A stretch of 64,000 bases of DNA from Nonomuraea ceibae (GTDB lineage Bacteria > Actinomycetota > Actinomycetes > Streptosporangiales > Streptosporangiaceae), in the NCBI RefSeq assembly GCF_019396325.1, contig NZ_JAHKRO010000002.1, positions 124,001-188,000 of the forward strand, written 5' to 3'. The translations under genes were made by a program, and so were the position numbers. Shown one piece after another: positions 16,437-23,956 of this stretch (within the stretch, counting starts at the first letter, position 1; every line of letters begins with the position of its first letter). Below the pieces are notes generated by a model. It did no database searches and was not told the origin of the DNA. It saw only the letters and a list, made by a program, of their open reading frames with translations.

Positions 16437-17241
16437 CCCAGACGGCCGTGTAGACGCCGTTCTCGGCGTTGACCTGGACGGGGTAGAGGCCCTTGGCGTT
16501 CAGCTGGTCGAAGCGCGACTGATAGCCGGAGGCGGTCATCCCGATGTAGTGGGCCCACGACTTCAGCCCGTCCTTGCGCCACGCTGCGGCGTAGGTGCCG
16601 TCGGGGCCCACGGCCACGCTGGTCGGCCTGTAGCCCGCGCCGACCCGCTTGTCGAACTCGGCCCGGTGCGCCGCGGCCGACTTGCCGTAGCTGAAGTACC
16701 AGCTCCCGCCCGGGTTGACCGTCCACACCGCCACGTAACGCCGGTCGCCGTCGGTGCCGTACACGTCGACGGACGACAGCACGTAGCCGTCGTCGGCGGC
16801 CTTGCGGTTGGCGGCGGCGAACTGCGCGTCGTCCAGCCCGTGCCTGGCGAAGAACTTGCCGCTCCTCTTCTCGAAGACGGCGGCGAACACCGCGTCGCTC
16901 CCCGAACCGGTGCCGGAGATCGAGATGGGCTGGTAGCCCTTCGCCAGCGCCGCGTCGAAGCGCGACTGGAGGCCGCTCGCCGACATCCCCTGGTACATCA
17001 GCCAGCCCGGCGACGAGCCCTTCTGCCACACGGCCGCGTAGCGGGGCCCCTCGGAGACGTTCACCGTCACCGGGTGGTAGCCCTGGTCGCGCAGCTTGGT
17101 GAAGTTCGCCGTCTGCTGGCTCGGCGTCGCGCCGTGGTAGGCGACGAACGCGGGCGCGGCCTGGGCCTGCGCCACGGGGGCGAGCGCCACCGCCGTGGCC
17201 AGGGCGGAGACCACGACGGCGGCCTTTCCTACAGTCCTCAT
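16426..17241 (-). CDS. Secreted protein of tandem BTRD1-type repeats
   Basis: A 271-aa protein with a signal peptide ending near AQAQAAPAF. The mature part is built of about five repeats of roughly 45 residues, each with an AAVW-like strand, an aromatic/glycine stretch, and an FDxxxAxGYxP-like helix-turn (RFDAALAKGYQP, EFDKRVGAGYRP, RFDQLNAKGLYP). This matches the bacterial tandem repeat domain 1 seen beside secreted hydrolases. No catalytic domain is attached, so it is probably a binding or scaffold protein. GGAGG precedes the ATG closely. Its stop overlaps the lipoprotein gene. Confidence 0.8.
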   Translation of the reverse strand: MRTVGKAAVVVSALATAVALAPVAQAQAAPAFVAYHGATPSQQTANFTKLRDQGYHPVTVNVSEGPRYAAVWQKGSSPGWLMYQGMSASGLQSRFDAALAKGYQPISISGTGSGSDAVFAAVFEKRSGKFFARHGLDDAQFAAANRKAADDGYVLSSVDVYGTDGDRRYVAVWTVNPGGSWYFSYGKSAAAHRAEFDKRVGAGYRPTSVAVGPDGTYAAAWRKDGLKSWAHYIGMTASGYQSRFDQLNAKGLYPVQVNAENGVYTAVWVKN

Positions 17242-17353
17242 GACCCTCCGATGCAGGAATCTTTACTCGTTCATGGGGGAAGGGGACCGACCCTAACAGC
17301 CGGGCCCGACGTCCCGAACCCCCACTCCGGCGATTCCCGCGGTCATGGGACGC

Positions 17354-17515
17354 TCAGTCGCCGTCGCCCTCCTGATCGTTGCCGTCGTCCGGGACCTGAG
17401 TGTTGACGATGTCCGGATCGTCGTCGCCGTCCCCGTCACCGTTGCCGCACGCCCCGGTCAGGCCGACGACGGCGGCCAGAGCGGCGGCCGCCACCGCGCT
17501 GCGTCTGCTCCTCAT
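17354..17515 (-). CDS. Small acidic lipoprotein, 53 aa
   Basis: A short gene: ATG at 17515 behind GGAGG with 5-nt spacing, stop at 17354. The product has an Arg-rich start, an Ala/Val-rich hydrophobic core and GLTGACGNG, a near-lipobox with Cys23. The mature peptide is only about 31 residues and extremely acidic (GDGDGDDDPDIVNTQ then more Asp/Glu). It resembles an actinobacterial mini-lipoprotein; a role in metal binding is possible but not shown. Strong codon bias and the ribosome site support translation. Confidence 0.7.
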   Translation of the reverse strand: MRSRRSAVAAAALAAVVGLTGACGNGDGDGDDDPDIVNTQVPDDGNDQEGDGD

Positions 17516-17577
17516 GCACACCTCCATGCCGGTTGTCGGGCGTTCCTTTATCCCGGGCGAAGACGATCTAACCTCTC

Positions 17578-19170
17578 TCAGGAACCTCGGGCGTGATCCA
17601 GGAGGGTTCCGGGGTCGGGAGGGGCGTCTCCGCGCCAGGCGATGTGGTGATCCGGCCGGACCAGGACATAGCGGGCGCCGTACAGCTCCAGGAGGTCGGG
17701 GCGGTGCAGGTGGTGGCGGGTGAAGGGGATGCCGCGCGCGGCGGCGGCCTCCTCCCAGGCGGCGTCCGCAGGGTCGGTGGCGATCTCCAGCAGCGTGAAA
17801 CCGGGACCGAGCGCGTCGTACAGCGACCGGTCGCGGGCCTGCCAGAAGTGCGGCAGCCGCGAGCCTGGCGCGCCGGACGGGCGGTAGACGGACGTGCTCG
17901 ACACGGGGGCGGGCCCGTCGTCGGCGGCGATCAGCGGCGAGCCCGCGTAGCGGGCGCCGAGCACGAAACCGAGCGTGTACGTCTCGTTGGCCTTGGTCTG
18001 CCTGATGAGCTCAGCGGCCTTGAGCCTGGCCTGCGCGCCCTCGTCGGAGTCGTCGTCGAGGCCGGGCCTGGCCAGCTCGCCGGTGAGGACGCGCATGTTC
18101 GCGGCGGCCTCGGCGATCGTGCGCTCGGCCATCGGGCGGCGCTCGGCCTCGTAGCTGTCGAGCAGCCCGGCTCCGGCCCAGCCGCGCAGCTCGGCGGCCA
18201 GCTTCCAGCCGAGGTCGACGGCGTCGCCGATGCCGGTGTTGGCGCCGAAGCCGCCCCACGGCGGGTTGAGGTGGGCGGCGTCACCGGCCAGGAAGCAGCG
18301 GCCCTCCCGGTAGCGGTCGGCCACCAGCATGCGGGCCGTCCACGGGTCGAGAAGGCGCACGTCCACGGGATGCTCGCGGCCGATCATCGTGTGCAGCGCC
18401 CGCTCCACCCACGCCGGGTCCGGGTCCTCCGGGGCGCCGATGATGATCGCCCACCAGGCGCCCTCGGTGTCGAGCGGGCCCATCAGGCCGCTGACCTCGG
18501 GATTGACCACCCAGTACTGCACGGCGGGACCGTGCGGGTGCGCCTCGGTCAGCCCCGGCGCGTGGAAGACCGCCTGCACGTTGCGCACGGCGTGGGTCTC
18601 GCCGGACAGCCGGATGCCCAGCTCGCCCCGGACGACGCCGCGCCCGCCGTCGGCGCCGACCAGGTAGCGGCCCCGGACCAGCTCGCGGCGGCCGTGCTCG
18701 TCGACGGTCTCGGCGGTGACGCCGCCCGCGTCCTGCTCGACCCGGGTCACGCTGCGGCCCCAGCGGGCCTCGACCGTGGGGCGGCGGGCCAGGGTGGCGC
18801 GCAGCGCCTCCTCCACCCGGTTCTGCCCGCACCACTGGGCCGGCTCGGCCAGCTCGTCGCGCCGCACGTCCGTCAGGCCGAAGATGCCGTCGAAGCGCTC
18901 GATGCGGTGCCCGGTCAGGCTGGCGCAGAACACCGCCGAGTCCGCCCAGCCGAACGGCAGCCGCGCGTTGTCCCGGATGTCCGCCGCCACGCCGAGCCTG
19001 CGGAAGATCTCCATCGACCTCGGGTTGATCTGCTTGCAGCGCGGCGAGCCGTTCCCGGCCTCCGTACGCGGCTCCACGAGCACGCAGCCGATGCCGCGCG
19101 AGCCCAGCTCGTGGGCGAGCGTCAGGCCGACGAGCCCGCCGCCCGCGATGACGACCTCGGTTTCCGTCAC
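17578..19170 (-). CDS. FAD-dependent aromatic monooxygenase (PHBH/MhpA-like)
   Basis: A 530-aa flavoprotein hydroxylase. It carries the FAD dinucleotide motif VVIAGGGLVGLTLA at the N-terminus, a DG motif (YLVGADGGRG) and the GD motif FLAGDAAHLNPP followed by GFGANTGIGDA. The C-terminal ~120 residues are the thioredoxin-like tail of the 3-(3-hydroxyphenyl)propionate hydroxylase group. It hydroxylates a phenolic ring with NAD(P)H and O2. Last gene of a three-gene operon; its ATG overlaps the FAH-family stop (4 nt). It could produce the diol or triol cleaved by the dioxygenase in the operon. Confidence 0.9.
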   Translation of the reverse strand: MTETEVVIAGGGLVGLTLAHELGSRGIGCVLVEPRTEAGNGSPRCKQINPRSMEIFRRLGVAADIRDNARLPFGWADSAVFCASLTGHRIERFDGIFGLTDVRRDELAEPAQWCGQNRVEEALRATLARRPTVEARWGRSVTRVEQDAGGVTAETVDEHGRRELVRGRYLVGADGGRGVVRGELGIRLSGETHAVRNVQAVFHAPGLTEAHPHGPAVQYWVVNPEVSGLMGPLDTEGAWWAIIIGAPEDPDPAWVERALHTMIGREHPVDVRLLDPWTARMLVADRYREGRCFLAGDAAHLNPPWGGFGANTGIGDAVDLGWKLAAELRGWAGAGLLDSYEAERRPMAERTIAEAAANMRVLTGELARPGLDDDSDEGAQARLKAAELIRQTKANETYTLGFVLGARYAGSPLIAADDGPAPVSSTSVYRPSGAPGSRLPHFWQARDRSLYDALGPGFTLLEIATDPADAAWEEAAAARGIPFTRHHLHRPDLLELYGARYVLVRPDHHIAWRGDAPPDPGTLLDHARGS

Positions 19171-20021
19171 GGGGTGTCCTTCGCTGAGGAGCCGACGATG
19201 GGCGTGCGCAGGACCCCCAGGCGCTCGACGTCGACCTCGACGACGTCGCCGGGGCCGAGCAGCCAGGGCGGCGTGCGTACGTAACCGACGCCCTCGGGGG
19301 TGCCGGTCGCGAGCACGTCGCCGGGGTGGAGGGTGAGGGTGCGGCTGATCAGCGACAGCACCTCGCCCACCTCGAAGATCATGTCCTTGGTGTTGCCGTC
19401 CTGCACCAGCGTGCCGTTGACGCGGGTGCGCAGCCGCAGCCCGTCACGCAGGTCGCCGACCTCGTCGGCGGTGACCAGCGGGCCGAGCGGGCCGGTGCGG
19501 TCGCCGTTCTTGCCGAGCGTCCACTGCGTGGTCAGCTTCTGGGCGCGCCGGGCGGTGAGGTCGTTGAAGGCCGAGTAGCCGAGGACCGCGGCCCGCGCGG
19601 TGTCGGCGTCGGCCTCGCGCAGGGGCGCGCCGACGTACGCGGCGATCTCGCCCTCCCAGTCGAGCCCGGCCTCGTCGGCGGGCACCGGCGCGGGCACCCC
19701 GCCGACGCTCAGCGACGCGGTCCAGCGCCCGAACAGCGTCGGATGCTCCGGTACGGCGAACGCGCCCTCGGCGGCGTGGGCCCGGTAGTTCAGCCCGACG
19801 CAGATGACCCGGGCGCCGGCAGGCACCGGCGGGACGAGCTCCACCTCACCAGCGGCCACGGGCGCGCCGGGCTCGGCGGCGAGCGAGCGCGCGGTGTCGG
19901 CCCAGAACGCGTCCACCTCGGCGATCGGCCGCACCTCGGCGCCGTCGAGGCCCTTGTCCAGGTCGCCGTCCAGGCGGGCCACCCACGGCCGCCCGTTGAT
20001 GATCACCCCGACGAGTTTCAC
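19167..20021 (-). CDS. Fumarylacetoacetate hydrolase family protein
   Basis: A 284-aa FAH-family protein. VICVGLNYRAHAAE, DWEGEIAAYVG and GYSAFNDLTAR carry the metal-binding acidic residues, and GDVLATGTPEGVG is the C-terminal signature. Such enzymes hydrolyse or isomerise beta-diketo acids or act as 2-oxohept-3-ene-dioate hydratases or decarboxylases. The GTG at 20021 follows AGGAGG and overlaps the dioxygenase stop (GTGA), so the operon is translationally coupled. A FAH enzyme is not a textbook partner of an intradiol dioxygenase, so its substrate is open. Confidence 0.9.
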   Translation of the reverse strand: MKLVGVIINGRPWVARLDGDLDKGLDGAEVRPIAEVDAFWADTARSLAAEPGAPVAAGEVELVPPVPAGARVICVGLNYRAHAAEGAFAVPEHPTLFGRWTASLSVGGVPAPVPADEAGLDWEGEIAAYVGAPLREADADTARAAVLGYSAFNDLTARRAQKLTTQWTLGKNGDRTGPLGPLVTADEVGDLRDGLRLRTRVNGTLVQDGNTKDMIFEVGEVLSLISRTLTLHPGDVLATGTPEGVGYVRTPPWLLGPGDVVEVDVERLGVLRTPIVGSSAKDTP

Positions 20022-20878
20022 CGCGCCTCCTCGCGCACCAGCCGCACGTCGAACTCCAGCTCCTCGAACGGCGTGTCCATCCCCCACCGCTCGTCCGGGC
20101 CCTCCCGCCGCACCGGCTCACGGACCAGCTCGGGCTTGACCGCGTAGGCGGCGTCGGAGTCGAGGTACGGGTCGCCCGCCAGGAACACGTGCGTGGTCAG
20201 CGTCCGGTAGCCGGGCGCCGACACCTGGAGGTGCACGTGCGCGGGGCGCATCGGGTGCCGTCCGATCGCCCGGAGCAGCCGGCCCGCGGTGCCGTCGACC
20301 GGCACCGGGTAGCTGCTGGGCCGGATCGTGCGGAACCAGTAGCCGCCGTCGGGGCCGGCGGTCAGCAGGGCGCGCAGGTTGCCCAGCTCCTGCTCCTCGT
20401 CCTGGCTGTCGTACAGGCCGGCGTCATCGGCCTGCCAGACGTCCACGAGCGCGCCCGGCACGGGCGTGCCGTCGGTGCCGAGCACCCGGCCGTGCACCAC
20501 GGCCGGGGTGCCGCGCTCGCGCTCCGGGCCGGTGGCGATCCAGTCGCCGAGCTCGCGCGCCGGGGCCGGCGAGTGGAACGGGCCCTGCACCGAGGAGGGC
20601 GTCATGCCCTCGGGGCCGGCGTGGTTCACGTCGTCGACGGCGGTGGTCAGACCCAGCATGTCCGACAGCAGGATGAACTCGTTGCGGTGCGGCCCGCACC
20701 ACCGCTGCCCGGTCTCGGCCAGGAAGTCCAGCCCGGCGAGCCACTCCCGCTCGGTGGGGCGCACCTCGGCGACGAAGGCGTGCAGGTGGGAGATCAGCGA
20801 CGAGACGATCTCGTTGACCCGATCGTCGGTCCCGTCGACGCCGTTCAGCACCTGCTGGAGTAACGGATCGCTCGGCAT
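20018..20878 (-). CDS. Intradiol dioxygenase, hydroxyquinol 1,2-dioxygenase-like
   Basis: A 286-aa non-haem Fe(III) intradiol dioxygenase. An N-terminal helical dimerisation domain precedes the beta-sandwich. Expected iron ligands are Tyr156 (AGLYD), Tyr190 (SSYPVP), His214 and His216 (RPAHVHLQV). Overall it is closest to hydroxyquinol 1,2-dioxygenases, which split 1,2,4-trihydroxybenzene to maleylacetate; catechol cannot be excluded. ATG at 20878 is used; a TTG directly before it is an alternative better spaced from AAAGG. First gene of the operon, divergent from an FCD regulator. Confidence 0.9.
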   Translation of the reverse strand: MPSDPLLQQVLNGVDGTDDRVNEIVSSLISHLHAFVAEVRPTEREWLAGLDFLAETGQRWCGPHRNEFILLSDMLGLTTAVDDVNHAGPEGMTPSSVQGPFHSPAPARELGDWIATGPERERGTPAVVHGRVLGTDGTPVPGALVDVWQADDAGLYDSQDEEQELGNLRALLTAGPDGGYWFRTIRPSSYPVPVDGTAGRLLRAIGRHPMRPAHVHLQVSAPGYRTLTTHVFLAGDPYLDSDAAYAVKPELVREPVRREGPDERWGMDTPFEELEFDVRLVREEAR

Positions 20879-20890
20879 CAAAACACCCGT

Positions 20891-20903
20891 ACCTTTCGAA
20901 GGT
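20891..20903. promoter_or_regulatory. Short palindrome (ACCTT-N3-AAGGT) before the dioxygenase gene
   Basis: A 13-bp inverted repeat lies 13-25 bp before the dioxygenase ATG and covers its AAAGG ribosome site. It could be an operator for the divergent regulator, or affect translation. Confidence 0.35.
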
Positions 20904-20919
20904 TTGTCAACGCTGGAGC

Positions 20920-20939
20920 GTAGCGCGATCTGCTACTTT
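20920..20939. promoter_or_regulatory. Operator-like repeat over the -10 of the FCD regulator gene
   Basis: GTAGC-N7-GCTAC (20920-20936) overlaps TACTTT (20934-20939), which ends 6 nt before the GTG at 20946. The -10 spacing implies a leaderless transcript. The inverted repeat placed over it suggests autorepression and possibly control of the divergent catabolic operon. Confidence 0.45.
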
Positions 20940-20945
20940 TGTCCG

Positions 20946-21611
20946 GTGGTTTCCCCATTGACGCGGGCCGAAGCCCTCGCCGCCGACATCGAAGCCATGA
21001 TCACCGAACGGGGTCTCGGGCCCGGTGACCTGATCGGCACCATGGAGGAGTTCCGCGACCGCTCCGGGTTCGGCCGCGCCACCATCAGCGAGGCGGTGCG
21101 CCTCCTCAGCGACCGAGGCAGCGTCCACATCCGCCCCGGCCGGGGCGGCGGCCTGTTCGTCGCCGAACCCAACCCCGTCGTCCGGCTCCGGCACACCCTG
21201 CTCACCGTCCGCCGCGAGCCCACCACCGTGGCCGACGCGATCGCCGTACGCGAGTCGCTGGAGCCCCTGATCGCCGCCGACGCCGCCCGCCACCGCACGT
21301 CCGCCGACGTCACGGCGCTGCGCCGGCTCGTGGCGCGGCTCAGGAAGTCGACAGGCGACGCCGAACGCTTCCTGCGCGCCAACTGGGCCCTGCACGAGCG
21401 CATCGCCCAGATCAGCCCGAACCCGCTGGCCAAGGCCGTCTACCAGAGCATGACGCGGTGCATCGCCGACCTGTCCACCGGAGCCGGGGCCACCCACCCC
21501 GACGGCTACCTGGACGAACGGGCCGAGATCCACGCCGAGCTGGTCGAGGCGATCGCGGCCGGCGACGTCGACCGCACCGCCGCCGCCGTAACCCGCCACC
21601 GCGGCCCCTGA
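20946..21611 (+). CDS. GntR/FadR-type transcriptional regulator with FCD domain
   Basis: A 221-aa regulator. The N-terminal winged helix-turn-helix (about residues 5-75) includes FRDRSGFGRATISEAVRLL and a wing at IRPGRGGGLFV. The C-terminal FCD domain (about 85-215) has LHERIAQIS and HAELVEAIAAGD, supplying the helical ligand pocket. GTG at 20946 is chosen because of the -10 element 6 nt before it. Divergent from the dioxygenase operon across 67 bp, so it most likely responds to an intermediate of that pathway. Confidence 0.87.
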   Translation: MVSPLTRAEALAADIEAMITERGLGPGDLIGTMEEFRDRSGFGRATISEAVRLLSDRGSVHIRPGRGGGLFVAEPNPVVRLRHTLLTVRREPTTVADAIAVRESLEPLIAADAARHRTSADVTALRRLVARLRKSTGDAERFLRANWALHERIAQISPNPLAKAVYQSMTRCIADLSTGAGATHPDGYLDERAEIHAELVEAIAAGDVDRTAAAVTRHRGP

Positions 21612-21679
21612 CCGCCGCGTCGTAGGCCCGGCGGGCCCGCCGAGCTCATCCGTGAAGCCGGAGCCCGCCCCTCTCACAC

Positions 21680-21712
21680 ACAGAAGTACAGTTCTGAGAA
21701 CTGTACTTCTGT
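21680..21712. terminator. 33-bp perfect AT-rich palindrome between convergent genes
   Basis: ACAGAAGTACAGTTCT and its exact reverse complement flank one central G. It lies between the stops of the FCD regulator (21611) and the HNH nuclease gene (21726). A bidirectional terminator is the simplest reading, but both sides lack a T-tract and the stem is unusually AT-rich for this genome, so a protein-binding site is also possible. Confidence 0.6.
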
Positions 21713-21725
21713 ATCTTCGTGCGCC

Positions 21726-22388
21726 TCAGCAGGTGCGGAGCATGTTGAGCAGGGCCGTGCGCTCGTTGCGGGTCACGAAGAGCCGGTAGTGCCGCTTCAC
21801 GGTGATCCACGAGGTCGCGTACCGGCACCAGTACGCACGCCGCGGCGGGCGCCAGCTCTGCGGGCCCTGGCCGCCCTTGGCGATGTTGGAGGAGTGGCTG
21901 ACCGTGAGCAGTTCGGGGCGGCGCAGGTCGTTGGCGAAGGCGCGGCGCTTGGCCTGGCTCCACCGCTTGGCCCCGGAGCGCCAGGCGTAGGAGAGCGGCA
22001 CGACGTGGTCGACGTCCACGTACTTCTCGCTCTTGAGCCACTTGCCGTCGTACGGGCTGTACCAGCGGCCCTTGACGGGGTGGCAGGCGGCGTTGCGGCG
22101 GACGCGGCGCCCGTCACGGGCCAGGACCGTCTCCCGTACGCTGCACGTGCCCTTGTGGTGGGCCCACCGGGGCTGGAACCGCTTGCGGCTGTAGCCGCGG
22201 ATGGATAACGGCCGGGCGACCTTGAGCTGGGCCAGCATCCGCCGGGCAGACGCCTCGGCGGTCGAGCGCTTACGGGGCTCGGCCGACGCCGGGAGGGCGG
22301 CGACGGCCGGGAGGAACAGGAGGGCGAGCGTGGCGACGCACGCCGCCCGCCGCAGGATGATCAAGGTTCGACCCATGCCCCGTGGCAT
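21726..22388 (-). CDS. Secreted HNH endonuclease (DUF1524-like)
   Basis: A 220-aa protein with a signal peptide ending near LPASA and an HNH nuclease core: DVDHVVPLSYAW supplies the metal-binding Asp-His, and ELLTVSHSSNIAKGGQGP the Asn and following residues. Paired cysteines (CSV, AACHP, YWC, LRTC) suggest disulfides outside the cell. Homologues in streptomycetes are extracellular DNases; this one may scavenge nucleic acids or attack competitors. ATGs at 22388 and 22376 are both possible starts, with GGGGG directly before the first. Confidence 0.85.
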   Translation of the reverse strand: MPRGMGRTLIILRRAACVATLALLFLPAVAALPASAEPRKRSTAEASARRMLAQLKVARPLSIRGYSRKRFQPRWAHHKGTCSVRETVLARDGRRVRRNAACHPVKGRWYSPYDGKWLKSEKYVDVDHVVPLSYAWRSGAKRWSQAKRRAFANDLRRPELLTVSHSSNIAKGGQGPQSWRPPRRAYWCRYATSWITVKRHYRLFVTRNERTALLNMLRTC

Positions 22389-22419
22389 CCCCCGCTTGGG
22401 GCGGCGCTATTCCGCCCGG

Positions 22420-23013
22420 TCACAACATCAGGACGAGCTGGGCCGCGATGGCCACGTCCACCACCCCGCACCACTCGGCGAACGAGCGGGCCACGACCTT
22501 GTCCATCTTCAGGTGGACGAAGTCCCAGACCCCGTGGAAGAACCAGCCGGCGGCCACGAGGTAGCGGCCCAGATCCGGGTCGACCGCGAGCCCAGCCAGC
22601 GCCAGCCCGCCGAACACCAGCATGCCCAGCGCCTGGACGCGGAACGTCCCGTCGCGCCGGAGCTGCCCGTCCACCGCGCCCCACACCAGCACGACCAGCG
22701 CGATCGCGGTGATGACGGCCGCGGGCTGGATCACGTCCAGCGCCCGCAGGCCGACGACGCCGACGATGCCGATCCCCAGCCCGGGCCAGGTCGCCGCGCG
22801 CCGTCGCAGCTTGGCCACCACCAGGTAGAGCAGCGGGAGGAGCATGAGGGCGTGGGCGAGACCGGCGACGCCGTCGCCGGACGACGACCCGCCGAACGTC
22901 AGCGCTGTCGCCGCCAGCGCCAGCGCCGTCGGCCAGCGCCGCAACAGCCAGGAGATCCACTTCGGGGCGCCGTTCACGGGTGAGCTCCGTCGGTACGGAG
23001 TGGGGGTATCCAT
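22420..23013 (-). CDS. Hypothetical membrane protein
   Basis: A protein of about 197 aa with six hydrophobic segments and no family motif I recognise. The last helices contain GWFFHGVWDFVHL and a conserved-looking Lys-Met-Asp-Lys loop. GTG at 23022 could extend it by three residues. A 22-bp palindrome about 80-100 bp upstream suggests it is under specific control, and no regulator gene is next to it. Function unknown. Confidence 0.7.
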   Translation of the reverse strand: MDTPTPYRRSSPVNGAPKWISWLLRRWPTALALAATALTFGGSSSGDGVAGLAHALMLLPLLYLVVAKLRRRAATWPGLGIGIVGVVGLRALDVIQPAAVITAIALVVLVWGAVDGQLRRDGTFRVQALGMLVFGGLALAGLAVDPDLGRYLVAAGWFFHGVWDFVHLKMDKVVARSFAEWCGVVDVAIAAQLVLML

Positions 23014-23089
23014 GAGGACCACTCTGGAGGAGCCGCACAGGTGTCAGTAGTGCCGGAACCGCAGGTGACCGCATGGGGATGTCACGCCT

Positions 23090-23111
23090 CGACATGACAT
23101 CTGTCATGTCG
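23090..23111. promoter_or_regulatory. 22-bp palindromic operator upstream of the membrane-protein gene
   Basis: CGACATGACA-TC-TGTCATGTCG is a perfect inverted repeat. A second imperfect one, GTGAC-N11-GTCAC, lies just before it (23066-23086). Both sit in the 200-bp gap before the minus-strand gene starting at 23013. The TGTCA/TGACA symmetry is typical of TetR or BlaI-type operators. Confidence 0.5.
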
Positions 23112-23214
23112 CCCCGGGCGCTCCCGTTCAGTCCGGGCGCGACCGGAGCCGAGCTCTGGGCCTGGCCGTCCGCGTGGCGGGCCGCCGATAGGGCTTCTGG
23201 AGACGCTCGCGCCG

Positions 23215-23760
23215 CTACCTCGGGTCGAGTGCGCGCGTCATCCAGATCGAGTCGCCGTGCTCGGCGTCCTCGGTGACGCGGCCACTGGGGTGGAACCCGA
23301 GCTTCTCAAGGACGCGGAACGAGGGCGCGTTCCACTCCCGCACGGTCGCCCAGAGCCGTCGCCGCCCCGTCCGGACCGCGGCCTCCAGGACCGCGCGGGC
23401 GGCTTCCGTCGCGTACCCATGACCGTGCGCCCGCCGCGCCAGCTCGTACGCGATCTCGGGTTCGTCGAAGGACGCCTGGCCGACGATCAGCCCGCAGTAC
23501 CCGATGAACTCCCCGGTGTCCCGCAGCTCGACCGGGAACAACCCGAGCCCGGGCTCCGCTCCCCGCGGATCGTCCACGATCCGGCCGCGAAGGTCCTCGA
23601 CCGTCGGCCGCCCCTCGTCGTCGACCCGCCGCGCCGACGGCACCCGGGGATCCCGCTCCAGCCACAATCCGTGGTAGCCCTCGGCATCCGACGGCACCCA
23701 GGCCCGCAACCGCAACCGCTCGGTCACCAGCTCAGCTGGCAGCTCCCCATAAGTCCCCAC
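23215..23760 (-). CDS. GNAT acetyltransferase, RimJ/RimL-like
   Basis: A 181-aa protein. LVTERLRLRAW opens the RimJ/RimL-type GNAT fold, EIAYELARRAHGHGYATEAA carries the acetyl-CoA loop, and NAPSFRVLEKLGF is the standard C-terminal motif. It probably acetylates a small molecule or protein N-terminus; the substrate is unknown. GTG at 23760 has no ribosome-binding site but TAGGTT stands 6 nt before it, pointing to a leaderless mRNA. Confidence 0.87.
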   Translation of the reverse strand: MGTYGELPAELVTERLRLRAWVPSDAEGYHGLWLERDPRVPSARRVDDEGRPTVEDLRGRIVDDPRGAEPGLGLFPVELRDTGEFIGYCGLIVGQASFDEPEIAYELARRAHGHGYATEAARAVLEAAVRTGRRRLWATVREWNAPSFRVLEKLGFHPSGRVTEDAEHGDSIWMTRALDPR

Positions 23761-23766
23761 CCGCCC

Positions 23767-23772
23767 AACCTA
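23767..23772 (-). promoter_or_regulatory. Candidate -10 (TAGGTT) of the leaderless GNAT gene
   Basis: On the minus strand TAGGTT ends 6 nt before the GTG at 23760. Confidence 0.4.
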
Positions 23773-23883
23773 AACCAGCACCGACCAGGCCCAGAAGGCG
23801 CCCTTACCAGGGGATCGAGAACGGGCGACACACCCAGTCCGGCCCCTGCTTATCGACGCGGCGAAGCGCTTTATGCTGGGGGT

Positions 23884-23904
23884 TTGGGGGGCTGTGCCCC
23901 CCAA
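23884..23904 (-). terminator. Strong GC hairpin after the acyl-CoA dehydrogenase gene
   Basis: TTGGGGGGC and GCCCCCCAA form a perfect 9-bp stem with a 3-nt loop, 53 bp after the dehydrogenase stop. A second hairpin, GGCGC-GAA-GCGCC, is at 23914-23926. The 196-bp gap 23761-23956 holds nothing else obvious apart from the GNAT promoter. Confidence 0.65.
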
Positions 23905-23956
23905 TGAGCTCGACGGCGCGAAGCGCCTCGCCGGCGAAGGCCATGCCTTTGGGCGC

